A DNA stretch of 25,089 nt from assembly GCA_045592105.1 (NCBI GenBank), contig JAZNUB010000011.1, positions 1 to 25,089 on the forward strand, in the 5' to 3' direction. The first letter of the stretch is position 1. Each line of letters starts with the position of its first letter. The position numbers and the translations under genes are program-made. The notes beneath the pieces were generated by a model, which was not told the origin of the DNA, did not search any database, and was given only the letters and a program-made list of their open reading frames with translations. The stretch comes from SIG636 sp045592105. Its GTDB lineage: Bacteria; Bacillota; Clostridia; Oscillospirales; CAG-382. Below, in pieces: positions 7,611 through 14,957 of this stretch.

Positions 7611-7862
7611 ATGAATGGATATATAGGGCTTGACAGCCTGCAAAACGGAGAAAGCGGCGTTGTCAGGCAGATAAACAACGTAGGCGGAATAAGAAAACGT
7701 TTGCTTGATATAGGGCTAACCGAAAACACGATTATTAAATGCGTTGGCACAAGCCCTATGGGTGACCCGAAGGCGTATCTTTTTCGCGGGGCGGTTATGG
7801 CGATACGCAAACAGGATGGCAGCGGCGTAATGGTTGAAAAACAGTGCGGAGGAAGCGAATGA
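7611..7862 (+). CDS. feoA: Ferrous iron transport protein A (FeoA)
   Basis: An 83-residue cytosolic SH3-like protein that works with FeoB in Fe2+ uptake. The family pattern is visible: an early SLQNGESGVV, then GGIRKRLLDIGLTENTII, and a C-terminal RGAVMAIRKQ strand. I chose ATG 7611 since homology begins there and AAAGG lies about 10 nt upstream; the open frame runs further upstream without support. The stop overlaps the start of feoB (ATGA), the usual translational coupling. About 100 bp separate it from the previous terminator. I could not pick out a clean promoter or Fur box in that gap. Confidence 0.9.
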   Translation: MNGYIGLDSLQNGESGVVRQINNVGGIRKRLLDIGLTENTIIKCVGTSPMGDPKAYLFRGAVMAIRKQDGSGVMVEKQCGGSE

Positions 7863-9913
7863 TGGAAAATATAGAAATCGCTTTGGCTGGCAACCCCAAC
7901 GTGGGCAAAAGCACGGTGTTCAACGCACTTACAGGGCTTCATCAGCATACGGGTAATTGGTCCGGCAAGACGGTTGAAACGGCAAAGGGCAGCTTTTCCA
8001 CCGCCAAGCATTCGTATACGATAACGGATCTGCCCGGTACTTATTCGCTTTCCACTCAATCGGCGGAGGAGGAAGCGGCGTTTTTTCATTTGTGCCGTGA
8101 AAGACCGCAGGCTGTAATAGCCGTTTGCGATGCCACTTGTATAGAGCGTTCTCTTTTGCTTGTGTTACAGCTTAAAAAGCTGTGCAACCGTTTGATAGTT
8201 TGCGTAAACCTGTTGGATGAAGCGGAGCGTAAGGGCATAGAAATTGATTTAAAGCTGTTGTCTTCACGCTTGGGGCTTCCCGTTGTTGGCGTTACTGCAC
8301 GCAACAAAAAAAGCCTAACGGCGCTTTTGGAAGCTCTTGACAGCGCTGTGGATAGCGAGATAGATATAAGCGGTACAACAGCACGGTATCCTGCCGAAAT
8401 AGAAGGCGCGGTAAATAGCTTGAGCAACACAATAAAGGGAGAGGGGCTTTTCAAGGGCTACGAGCGTTTTGCCGCACAGCTAATCTTGGAGGAGGACGAG
8501 GCTTTTTGTAAATCCGCTCCCAAAAACAAAAGGCTTTGGGAGCAGGCGGATGAGCAAAAGGCAAAGCTTTTAGCCAACGGACAAAACGCCCAAGCCATAA
8601 GGGATATAACCGCAAGGCAATTGGTAACGGAAAGCGAGATGCTTTGCAGCGGTGTTGTAGTGTACCGCGATGTAAAAGCCGCAAACCGTGACAGGCGGAT
8701 AGACAAAATAGTTACAAGCAAGGCGTTTGGATACCCGATAATGATATTACTTTTGATGCTTGTATTCTGGATAACGGTAAGCGGTGCAAACTATCCGTCC
8801 GATTGGCTATACAGCTTATTTTTAAAAGGCGAAACCGCACTAAACCGATTGTTTGATGCGGTAAACCTGCCCGATGCCTTGCACAGGGCTTTAGTGGACG
8901 GTGTATACAGAACGCTTTCTATGGTTGTGTCGGTTATGCTACCGCCGATGGCAATATTTTTTCCGTTGTTTACATTTTTGGAGGATTTGGGCTACCTGCC
9001 AAGGATAGCGTTTAATCTTGATAAGCCGTTTGCGCGGTGCAAGGCTTGCGGAAAGCAGGCACTAACAATGTGTATGGGCTTTGGCTGTAACGCTGTTGGC
9101 GTAACGGGGTGCCGCATTATTGATTCCCCGCGTGAAAGGCTGCTTGCCATACTTACAAACAGCTTTGTGCCGTGTAACGGGCGTTTTCCTGCGCTGATAG
9201 CCATTATTACGCTTTTTGTTATAGGCGGTGCAAACAAGGCTTTTTCGGGCGTTTATTCCGCCGCGGCTTTAACTTGCGTTATAGTTTTGGGCGTTGCGGC
9301 AACGCTTGCGGCAACCAAGCTGCTGTCTGCAACGGCTTTAAAAGGCGCACCTTCATCTTTTACGCTTGAGCTGCCATCGTACCGCAAGCCGCAAACGGCT
9401 AAAATCATAGTGCGCTCGATGCTTGACAGAACTGTTTTCGTGCTTGGCAGGGCAGTGGTTGTGGCGGCACCCGCAGGGCTTGTTATATGGCTTGCGGCAA
9501 ACGTTGATATCAACGGGACTAGTATTCTTGCATATATGTGTTCGTTTTTCGACCCCTTGGGTAAGCTTATGGGGCTGGACGGAACTATAATCACAGCGTT
9601 TATTTTAGGCTTCCCCGCAAACGAAACCGTGCTTCCGATAATGCTTGCCGCCTATATGCAAAGCGGCACCGTAGCGGGCACAAACGACCTTTCTGCTTTA
9701 AAAGAGGTGCTTACCGCCAACGGCTGGAACACCGTAACGGCTATATGCTTTATATTGTTTTGCCTTATGCATTGGCCGTGCTCCACAACGCTGTTAACGG
9801 TTAAAAAGGAAAGCGGAAGCGTTAAGTGGGCGATTGTAGCGGCGTTGTTGCCAACAGCCTTTGGAGTATGTGCTTGCGTGTTGGTAAACGCCGTGGCAAA
9901 GTTTTTTTGCTGA
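7859..9913 (+). CDS. feoB: Ferrous iron transporter FeoB
   Basis: A 684-residue GTPase-membrane permease for Fe2+. The N-terminal G domain shows G1 GNPNVGKS (about 11-18), a G2 region GNWSGKTVE, G3 DLPGTYSLS and G4 NLLD. A helical GDI-like linker follows, then the membrane part with two Gate-type halves. The conserved FGCNAVGVTGCRIIDSPRER and NSFVPCNGRFPAL stretches carry the cysteines thought to line the path. The later FPANETVLPI belongs to the second half. Length is normal for Firmicutes. It starts at ATG 7859 (or the adjacent ATG 7862) with GGAGG 5 nt upstream, overlapping the feoA stop. No feoC follows. Confidence 0.95.
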   Translation: MMENIEIALAGNPNVGKSTVFNALTGLHQHTGNWSGKTVETAKGSFSTAKHSYTITDLPGTYSLSTQSAEEEAAFFHLCRERPQAVIAVCDATCIERSLLLVLQLKKLCNRLIVCVNLLDEAERKGIEIDLKLLSSRLGLPVVGVTARNKKSLTALLEALDSAVDSEIDISGTTARYPAEIEGAVNSLSNTIKGEGLFKGYERFAAQLILEEDEAFCKSAPKNKRLWEQADEQKAKLLANGQNAQAIRDITARQLVTESEMLCSGVVVYRDVKAANRDRRIDKIVTSKAFGYPIMILLLMLVFWITVSGANYPSDWLYSLFLKGETALNRLFDAVNLPDALHRALVDGVYRTLSMVVSVMLPPMAIFFPLFTFLEDLGYLPRIAFNLDKPFARCKACGKQALTMCMGFGCNAVGVTGCRIIDSPRERLLAILTNSFVPCNGRFPALIAIITLFVIGGANKAFSGVYSAAALTCVIVLGVAATLAATKLLSATALKGAPSSFTLELPSYRKPQTAKIIVRSMLDRTVFVLGRAVVVAAPAGLVIWLAANVDINGTSILAYMCSFFDPLGKLMGLDGTIITAFILGFPANETVLPIMLAAYMQSGTVAGTNDLSALKEVLTANGWNTVTAICFILFCLMHWPCSTTLLTVKKESGSVKWAIVAALLPTAFGVCACVLVNAVAKFFC

Positions 9914-9928
9914 TTTAACTTGTTTTGC

Positions 9929-9957
9929 TTGTTTTTTTGCTTGTTGCTTGCTATACT
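9929..9957 (+). promoter_or_regulatory. Sigma-A promoter of the DUF1963 gene
   Basis: TTGTTT (9929-9934), a 17-bp spacer and TATACT (9952-9957), 27 bp before the start codon. The surrounding region is rich in TTGCTTG/TTGTT repeats, so the exact -35 choice is less sure than the -10. Confidence 0.65.
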
Positions 9958-9984
9958 GTTTCTATAAAATAGGAGGTATGGCAG

Positions 9985-10572
9985 ATGGGCGGAATTGTTG
10001 TAAGGCAGAAAAGGGGAGGGGCTGTAAGGCTTGGCACAAGCAAGCTTTTCGGTAGTCCGGATGTACCTGTGGGCTTTGAGTGGCCTGCTATTATTGATGC
10101 CGCAAATTGCTATGATTTGGATTTTTTGTGCCAGCTAAATTGTGCCGAGCTTGCGGATTACGATAAGCAAAAGCTTTTGCCGCATAGCGGTATGCTGTAT
10201 TTCTTTTATGATTTTGCAAAAAGCAGCGGGGATATAAATGATAAAAATTCCGCACGCGTTGTGTATAGTAACGACAAAAAGCTTGACGAGCTAATGATGG
10301 TGGATAGCGAGGGTAGGGATTGTGCGTTGTGTACCCCAAAGGCGTTAAGCTTTTCGCGCCCAACAAGTAGTAAGGAAAAGCCCAATATTCTTATCCCGTT
10401 GGCAAACGACGTGGAGGAGGGATATACTGCGCTGTTTTGCATCAGCTCTTTTAGGATAGAAAGCGGATTTTTGCATTTCAGCGATATAGGCAAGCTTTGG
10501 TTTTTGATAGAAACGGAAAAGCTAAAGCAAAAGGACTTTTCGGATATCCGCACAAAGATTTTGTTGACATAA
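9985..10572 (+). CDS. YwqG/DUF1963 family protein
   Basis: A 195-residue soluble protein with hallmarks of the YwqG (DUF1963) family: KLFGSPDVPVGFEWP near residues 20-34, a FLCQLNCAELADYD strand (about 48-61) and GMLYFFYDF (about 69-77). The biochemical function of the family is not established. AGGAGG lies 8 nt before ATG. It is transcribed from its own promoter behind feoB and converges on spoIIQ, sharing a hairpin. It is shorter than some family members, which may reflect a compact C-terminal half. Confidence 0.75.
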   Translation: MGGIVVRQKRGGAVRLGTSKLFGSPDVPVGFEWPAIIDAANCYDLDFLCQLNCAELADYDKQKLLPHSGMLYFFYDFAKSSGDINDKNSARVVYSNDKKLDELMMVDSEGRDCALCTPKALSFSRPTSSKEKPNILIPLANDVEEGYTALFCISSFRIESGFLHFSDIGKLWFLIETEKLKQKDFSDIRTKILLT

Positions 10573-10584
10573 TGCGCAAAGCGA

Positions 10585-10610
10585 AGCCGCGCCCCAAAAA
10601 AGGCGCGGCT
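10585..10610. terminator. Hairpin between convergent genes, possible two-way terminator
   Basis: AGCCGCGCC (10585-10593) and GGCGCGGCT (10602-10610) form a perfect 9-bp GC-rich stem around CCAAAAAA. Neither side has a long T run, so termination strength is uncertain, but it sits exactly between the convergent DUF1963 and spoIIQ genes. Confidence 0.55.
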
Positions 10611-10618
10611 GCTCTATA

Positions 10619-11404
10619 TCAGCTTTTTATAAGTGTTTTAAGCTCTGCCTCGGAATTAATGCATTCGCCGTCCATCCACAGCTCAAAGTGCAAATGCGGT
10701 TGGTCAGCAATTTCAAGTATAGCGGTCTGCCCAACGGTGCCAATCTCGTCACCCGCTTTTACCTCTGCGCCTGTTTCAACCAAAAGCTCGCTACCCAAGT
10801 TTTTGTAAACCGAAACAACGCCCGCCTTGTGCGTTATCTCCACGGTCATGCCCATAAACGGGTCGTTTACTATCTTGCTTACGGTGCCGTCCGTGTATGC
10901 AACAACTTTTGTGCCAACCTGTGCGGCAATATCCACACCGCTATGTGTGCGGTAATCCTGCATGGTGTCGGAAAATACAAGCGTATCAAAATGGTAGCCC
11001 TTGATAATATTTCCGTTCACAGGTGCCGTGTAGCTTATAACAGGCTTGGGCGGGTCCTTTTCTGTGGGCTGTAAAACCTCGTCATTCACACCGGGCGTTT
11101 CTTGACCTGTGGGCTTATCGTTAGGCTTGGAGGGCTTGCTAATGTCGGGCATAGAGATGGAAATATCAGGCACGCTTATGCTTAGATCGTCCAAATCATC
11201 TATGCTGTCCTGCACCTTGCTGTTTGTAGAGATAAGGCTTACCGTTAGCACCGCAACCATACAAAAGGCAATGCCTAAATATATGGCTGATACGGTGCGC
11301 CTTGTAAGAAACGCCTTTTTTCTGGGCCCCTTCGCGGGCTTTTTGTTTGGCTTTTCTTCAAACGGGTTAGGGGTTTGACTGCTGTTAGTGTTTTTTTCGT
11401 CCAT
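10619..11404 (-). CDS. spoIIQ: SpoIIQ-like M23 peptidase (engulfment zipper)
   Basis: A 261-residue protein with a basic cytosolic N-terminus, one membrane helix (about 37-59), a Pro/Lys linker, and a C-terminal LytM/M23 domain (about 125-250). Zinc motif parts are H154-SGV-D158 and the H237-L-H239 pair, so the site looks intact, as in clostridial SpoIIQ and unlike the degenerate Bacillus version. SpoIIQ is made in the forespore and pairs with SpoIIIAH across the engulfing membranes. Identification rests on domain order plus the gene directly downstream of spoIID, as in Clostridioides difficile. GGAGG lies 6 nt before ATG. I saw no convincing sigma-F box in the 70-bp gap before it, so it may be read through from spoIID or use a divergent site. 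A generic M23 peptidase is the alternative. Confidence 0.78.
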   Translation of the reverse strand: MDEKNTNSSQTPNPFEEKPNKKPAKGPRKKAFLTRRTVSAIYLGIAFCMVAVLTVSLISTNSKVQDSIDDLDDLSISVPDISISMPDISKPSKPNDKPTGQETPGVNDEVLQPTEKDPPKPVISYTAPVNGNIIKGYHFDTLVFSDTMQDYRTHSGVDIAAQVGTKVVAYTDGTVSKIVNDPFMGMTVEITHKAGVVSVYKNLGSELLVETGAEVKAGDEIGTVGQTAILEIADQPHLHFELWMDGECINSEAELKTLIKS

Positions 11405-11474
11405 AAAAATCCTCCGGAAAATTTAGTCCCGATATCATCAGGCTTTTCCCTATTTTGGACTTTTATTCCCGCAT

Positions 11475-12419
11475 TTATTCGGTGCAGATGTGCGAAAGTA
11501 GCGTGCCCGTATAAAAATGTGCAAGTATTTCCTTGTAGCTTTTGCCGTTTTTAGCCATAAGCACAGCACTAAGGCGGCTCATCCCCGCGCCGTTGCCGTT
11601 TCCGTAGCAGGTAAGGGTAACGCCGTTATCGGTTTTTGAAACGGTAAAGCAGGTGGAGGGTAAACCGAAAAGCCTTGCAAAGGTACTGCCCTTAAAGCAT
11701 AGCCCGCCTGCCTCTATCGTGTAAACTCTGTTGCCCTCGGTAAAGCATATCTCACCAAGCATATTTTCGGCTGTAAAGCTTGTGTTGTATGAGGAAAAGG
11801 CGTTTTGATATTCCTCTGCGGATAAGTGCTTTTGGGTTTTATAATAAGCAAATCCGCTTTCATCCAACACGGAAACGGGCATAAGGTAGGGAAGCTCCTC
11901 ACCGTATACAACAGCCCCGCTTTCCGTGCTAACGCAAGAGGAAAGATGGCTAACCGCAAACGCCGCTTTTCCGTTGTAGGTTAGAATAATCCCCTCGGTT
12001 TCGTCCACGGCTTCTAAGCATTCCTCTCTTGCCGTTTCGGAAAGCGCAAAGCAATGCTCCTTGTCGGTGCATATCTCAAAGCCCTCGTGGCAAGGGTTTT
12101 CGTGCCTATAGCATATAACCGAGCGTATCGCAACCGCCTGCGCTTTAAGCGCCTCTGCTTCGCTGCCTTCGTCCATTATCGCGCTTAACGCAAGCGCGGT
12201 GTATTCCTCAAGCTCGTACTCCTCGCGCTTGTCCGTTTCTGCGTTATACACCCGTATGTATATCGGCTTCTTGTCAGCACTTGTTTCCTCCGTGTCTGCC
12301 GTTTCCGTAAACGCAGGAGTGCTTTCATAATAAGCCTGTCCGTTTTTGGCGTTAATTATGGCTGGCATCACGGCACACCACAAAAACACCAACGCAAACA
12401 TTGATAAATAGCCTTTCAT
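11475..12419 (-). CDS. spoIID: Stage II sporulation protein D (SpoIID), lytic transglycosylase
   Basis: A 314-residue protein with an N-terminal membrane anchor (about 4-24) and a SpoIID domain. In sporulation it cuts peptidoglycan glycan strands during engulfment, together with SpoIIM and SpoIIP. The catalytic region EAEALKAQAVAIRS (about 87-100) contains the expected Glu89. C117-TDKEH-C123 matches the Cys...His-Cys zinc site described for clostridial SpoIID. The end shows GAGMSRLSA and the FYTGT signature. I chose ATG 12419 because the signal sequence begins there and AAGGAGG lies upstream; the frame extends 33 codons further without support. A sigma-E-like promoter sits just upstream. spoIIQ follows after 70 bp. 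Confidence 0.9.
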   Translation of the reverse strand: MKGYLSMFALVFLWCAVMPAIINAKNGQAYYESTPAFTETADTEETSADKKPIYIRVYNAETDKREEYELEEYTALALSAIMDEGSEAEALKAQAVAIRSVICYRHENPCHEGFEICTDKEHCFALSETAREECLEAVDETEGIILTYNGKAAFAVSHLSSCVSTESGAVVYGEELPYLMPVSVLDESGFAYYKTQKHLSAEEYQNAFSSYNTSFTAENMLGEICFTEGNRVYTIEAGGLCFKGSTFARLFGLPSTCFTVSKTDNGVTLTCYGNGNGAGMSRLSAVLMAKNGKSYKEILAHFYTGTLLSHICTE

Positions 12420-12441
12420 ATTCCTTGCGCCTCCTTTGTTT

Positions 12442-12468
12442 ATTGTATGCCGCTTTTTTTGAAAACAT
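12442..12468 (-). promoter_or_regulatory. Sigma-E-type promoter of spoIID
   Basis: On the minus strand CATACAAT (12442-12449) matches the sigma-E -10 consensus, with ATG (resembling the ATA core) 16 bp upstream. spoIID is a known mother-cell sigma-E gene, so box and gene agree. Confidence 0.7.
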
Positions 12469-12485
12469 AACTTATTAAAAAACTC

Positions 12486-12514
12486 TTTACAGCAGGAAAT
12501 ATTTGGTGTATAAT
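12486..12514 (+). promoter_or_regulatory. Sigma-A promoter of the polytopic membrane protein gene
   Basis: TTTACA (12486-12491), a 17-bp spacer and TATAAT (12509-12514), 43 bp before the ATG at 12557. It is divergent from, and close to, the spoIID promoter. Confidence 0.82.
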
Positions 12515-12556
12515 ACACTATGTTAATATTAAAGTTGTTAAGGAAGTCTTTGGCTG

Positions 12557-13468
12557 ATGAACAATAAATCTATAATGTATTCGTTTTTAGCGTTCTCCCT
12601 TGTGGTGGCAATCGTTTGCAGCGTGTTTATGGCGGTATCTATTTCAACCGCTTCGGTTGGTGTGAACGATGGCGCGTTTAGGGTGGATCAAACCTTGGCT
12701 TTTAAAACGGTTTCATGGATGTTTGTGGGCTGTTTGGTCGCTTTTTTGGTGTTTACCTTTGTTTTTAAAAAATGCTTTTCCAAAAAGATAAAATTCAAAT
12801 CGTCTTCATTTTATTTTACAAGTATTTTAGGCGCGCTAATTTCCGCAGGCCTTGCAATATACGGCTTTGTTGCCCAGCTTAACGCGCATAACAGCTTGGA
12901 TAAAAGCAACATCCTTTTGCAATCTCCAACCCCTATATCGGGCATATATTTTCCAAACGTGCTGTTCATTATTGCTTTGCTTGGCACGGCTGCATATTTT
13001 CTGCTTGGTGCTTTCGGCAAAATGGAGAAGAAAAGTAACACCTTTGCCGCTATCTCTTTGCTATTGCCCGCTACCTTGGCTATAAAGCTAATATGCGATT
13101 TTCTCGTGCAAAATACCAACGGTTACAGCAAGCTTTATAATTTCCATTTGGTGGCTTTGGCGTTCTTTATGCTGTTTGCCGTGAATGAGTCCAGGGTGTA
13201 TCTCCGCAAGGCGGCACCTGCGCTGTACGTTTTCTTTGGCGTTGCAGGCTCAATGGCGGGGATGCTGTACGCTATCCCCTCGCTCGTGCTTAACGCAAAC
13301 GGTGTGGCACCGCTTAGAGGTACTACCGCTATTATATACTGCGTTGTGGACCTTTTGATGGTTGTATTTGTGTATGTTAGGTTATTTTCTCTTGGTGTAA
13401 AAGAAACAAATAATGCGGCTATTGAATACGATCCCGCTGTTATTTTTAACGAAGATGGGGATAAATAA
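12557..13468 (+). CDS. Polytopic membrane protein, unknown function
   Basis: A 303-residue hydrophobic protein with about eight predicted membrane helices (roughly 8-28, 52-72, 85-105, 134-155, 165-185, 193-208, 222-245, 257-280) and a short acidic cytosolic tail (VIFNEDGDK). I recognise no family motif, conserved charged residue in a helix, or ATP-binding site. AAGGAAG lies about 10 nt before ATG. It stands alone between its own sigma-A promoter and that of the peptidase gene, and it is divergent from spoIID. The open question is whether it is tied to sporulation; its promoter looks vegetative. Confidence 0.8.
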   Translation: MNNKSIMYSFLAFSLVVAIVCSVFMAVSISTASVGVNDGAFRVDQTLAFKTVSWMFVGCLVAFLVFTFVFKKCFSKKIKFKSSSFYFTSILGALISAGLAIYGFVAQLNAHNSLDKSNILLQSPTPISGIYFPNVLFIIALLGTAAYFLLGAFGKMEKKSNTFAAISLLLPATLAIKLICDFLVQNTNGYSKLYNFHLVALAFFMLFAVNESRVYLRKAAPALYVFFGVAGSMAGMLYAIPSLVLNANGVAPLRGTTAIIYCVVDLLMVVFVYVRLFSLGVKETNNAAIEYDPAVIFNEDGDK

Positions 13469-13477
13469 AAAAAACTA

Positions 13478-13506
13478 TTGATTTCCTTGGTTTTTTGTGG
13501 TATAAT
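13478..13506 (+). promoter_or_regulatory. Sigma-A promoter of the C39-like peptidase gene
   Basis: TTGATT (13478-13483), a 17-bp spacer and a perfect TATAAT (13501-13506), 52 bp before the GTG start. Confidence 0.85.
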
Positions 13507-13557
13507 GCTTGGTGGTTGGCGTAGAGCTAACGTTTGAAAGTGAAAAGGAGGGTGCTT

Positions 13558-14478
13558 GTGGCAGCAAAGCTTCGGCGGTATACCATAAGTCTTATATGCG
13601 CCTTGCTATGCTGGGCGATAGTAATTACCCCCTGCTTGTACATAGCAAAAGTTGCTTTTGCTTCTTCTGATAGTGATTTTTCCGTTGCTTTACAGGGCGG
13701 CACTTTGGCGGCTATCCCTTCGGATAGGCATTCGCTTCCCCCTGTTATTACTCAGGATGTAGTAATAGGTAACGATGTTGAAAATATTCAAGATTTAGCC
13801 ACCTCGGATAAGGTTTTGGCAGGTCTTGGTAGCGGTAGTAGTGATAAGCAGGCACCGTCAAAGCCTGCAACACCTACGGTACAGGCTCCGCCTGTTCTTC
13901 AAGCTCCACCCAGCAATGTTGTTACTCCTCCTGCCGTGCAAGAGAAGGATGTTACATACGCGCTTCTTACCCAGCCAAACGGTAAAAGCTTTATTTATTA
14001 TGAGCAAACGTGGGCTGCATACACAAGCTATCCTTACGGCTATAATACCGTTGGTAGCCACGGTTGCGGGCCAACGTCTATGGCGATGGTTATATCGCAT
14101 CTTACAGGCGTAACGGTTAGCCCTAAGTATATGGCTGATTGGTCTGTAAAAAATGGGTATTATGTGCGCGGTCGCGGCACTGCATACGGGTTGTTCCCTG
14201 CGGCATCTGCGGCATTTGGTATCAAATGCAACACTATAAACGCTTATGATAAGCAGGCTGTTGTTTCCGCATTGCAAAGCGGCAAGCTTTTACTAACGGT
14301 TGTTGGATACGGTGATTTTACAAACGGCCGCCATTTCTTGTTAATCCGCGGCATAACGGAGGATGGAAAGCTTCTCCTTGCGGATAGCGGTAATTACAAC
14401 AATTGCTTGGTAGAATGGGATTACAACAGGGTAATAAACCAAGGCGTTTTAGGCTCTTTTTGGGTATTTGAAAAATAA
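13558..14478 (+). CDS. Secreted C39-like cysteine peptidase (peptidase_C39_2 type)
   Basis: A 306-residue exported protein: a basic N-terminus and hydrophobic segment (about 7-36), a low-complexity Pro/Ala/Ser linker (about 92-128), then a papain-like C39_2 domain. Likely catalytic residues are Q150 (QTW), C170 in GSHGCGPTSMAMV, H259 in GRHFLLIRG and D276 in LLADSG. The GTAYGLFPAA stretch is typical of the family. Unlike C39 domains of bacteriocin transporters, no ABC part is attached, so it probably cuts or binds wall-associated peptides outside the cell (inference). I chose GTG 13558 because AGGAGG lies 6 nt before it; a TTG eight codons upstream would place that ribosome binding site inside the gene. 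The tRNA-Leu gene follows 30 bp after the stop. Confidence 0.82.
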   Translation: MAAKLRRYTISLICALLCWAIVITPCLYIAKVAFASSDSDFSVALQGGTLAAIPSDRHSLPPVITQDVVIGNDVENIQDLATSDKVLAGLGSGSSDKQAPSKPATPTVQAPPVLQAPPSNVVTPPAVQEKDVTYALLTQPNGKSFIYYEQTWAAYTSYPYGYNTVGSHGCGPTSMAMVISHLTGVTVSPKYMADWSVKNGYYVRGRGTAYGLFPAASAAFGIKCNTINAYDKQAVVSALQSGKLLLTVVGYGDFTNGRHFLLIRGITEDGKLLLADSGNYNNCLVEWDYNRVINQGVLGSFWVFEK

Positions 14479-14484
14479 AACAAT

Positions 14485-14501
14485 CCCCGCATAAAGCGGG
14501 G
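14485..14501 (+). terminator. Short GC hairpin after the peptidase gene
   Basis: CCCCGC and GCGGGG pair around ATAAA. Only TAAATA follows, so it is at best a weak terminator. It could instead mark the border before the tRNA. Confidence 0.4.
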
Positions 14502-14508
14502 TAAATAC

Positions 14509-14595
14509 GCCGGTGTGATGGAATTGGCAGACGTGCTGGACTCAAAATCCAGTCCTGGCAACAGGGTGCGGGTTCGACCCCCGCCACCGGCACCA
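14509..14595 (+). tRNA. tRNA-Leu (anticodon CAA)
   Basis: An 87-nt class II tRNA with acceptor GCCGGTG/CACCGGC, anticodon loop ACTCAAAAT, a long variable arm (TCCTGGCAACAGGGT) and an encoded CCA. It reads TTG. No separate promoter is seen between the peptidase stop and the tRNA, so it may be transcribed with that gene. Confidence 0.95.
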
Positions 14596-14604
14596 GACAG
14601 TGGA

Positions 14605-14645
14605 AATCCGAACCTTTATCCAATTGGAGAAGGGTTCGGATTTTT
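14605..14645 (+). terminator. Strong terminator after tRNA-Leu(CAA)
   Basis: ATCCGAACC...TTT and AAGGGTTCGGAT form a 12-bp stem around a short loop, followed by TTTTCG. Confidence 0.88.
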
Positions 14646-14713
14646 CGTTATGCTTTGATGGCTCTTCACCAATAGTTAGAGTAAAAGTTAAAACGGAATA
14701 CGATTGAAGCAAA

Positions 14714-14754
14714 GCCTACCGCAAGTATCCCAACGACTAGGGATTGCTTTAGGC
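14714..14754. other. Stacked hairpin in the gap before the HTH/beta-helix gene
   Basis: GCCTA/TAGGC, GCA/TGC and ATCCC/GGGAT stack into one 13-bp interrupted stem with an AACGACTA loop. It lies upstream of the mapped promoter of the next gene, so it is either an independent RNA, a repeat, or a remnant. Apart from this and the direct repeats beside it, I see nothing between 14651 and 14876. Confidence 0.4.
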
Positions 14755-14770
14755 AAATACAGTCAACCGA

Positions 14771-14813
14771 ATAAACCGAAAGTTGACCTTGCTTTGTATA
14801 AACCCAAAGTTGA
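14771..14813 (+). repeat. Two direct copies of ATAAACCSAAAGTTGA, candidate operator
   Basis: Copies at 14771-14786 (ATAAACCGAAAGTTGA) and 14798-14813 (ATAAACCCAAAGTTGA) start 27 bp apart, and each is followed by a TATAAA-like run. A third copy of the core AAACCCAAAGTTG sits at 22932-22944, just before the second ECF sigma gene. The first copy also forms TCAAC/GTTGA with 14762-14766. Confidence 0.5.
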
Positions 14814-14876
14814 GTAGCGTATAAAATTGCTTTTTGTATTGCGCAGATGTTCTTTGATTTATAAACTAAGCGGTTA

Positions 14877-14905
14877 TTGCAACCGTGACGATATTAGTGT
14901 ATAAT
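14877..14905 (+). promoter_or_regulatory. Sigma-A promoter of the HTH/beta-helix gene
   Basis: TTGCAA (14877-14882), a 17-bp spacer and TATAAT (14900-14905), 52 bp before the chosen ATG. Confidence 0.82.
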
Positions 14906-14957
14906 CATTTACGCAAGGAACGCGTTGCTGTAAAAACTACAAACGGAGTTGATGTTG

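Noticed and set aside
11405..11474. Possible sigma-F promoter for spoIIQ
   Set aside because: GAATA and GGGAAAAG are present but only 13 bp apart and the -10 end does not fit the consensus.
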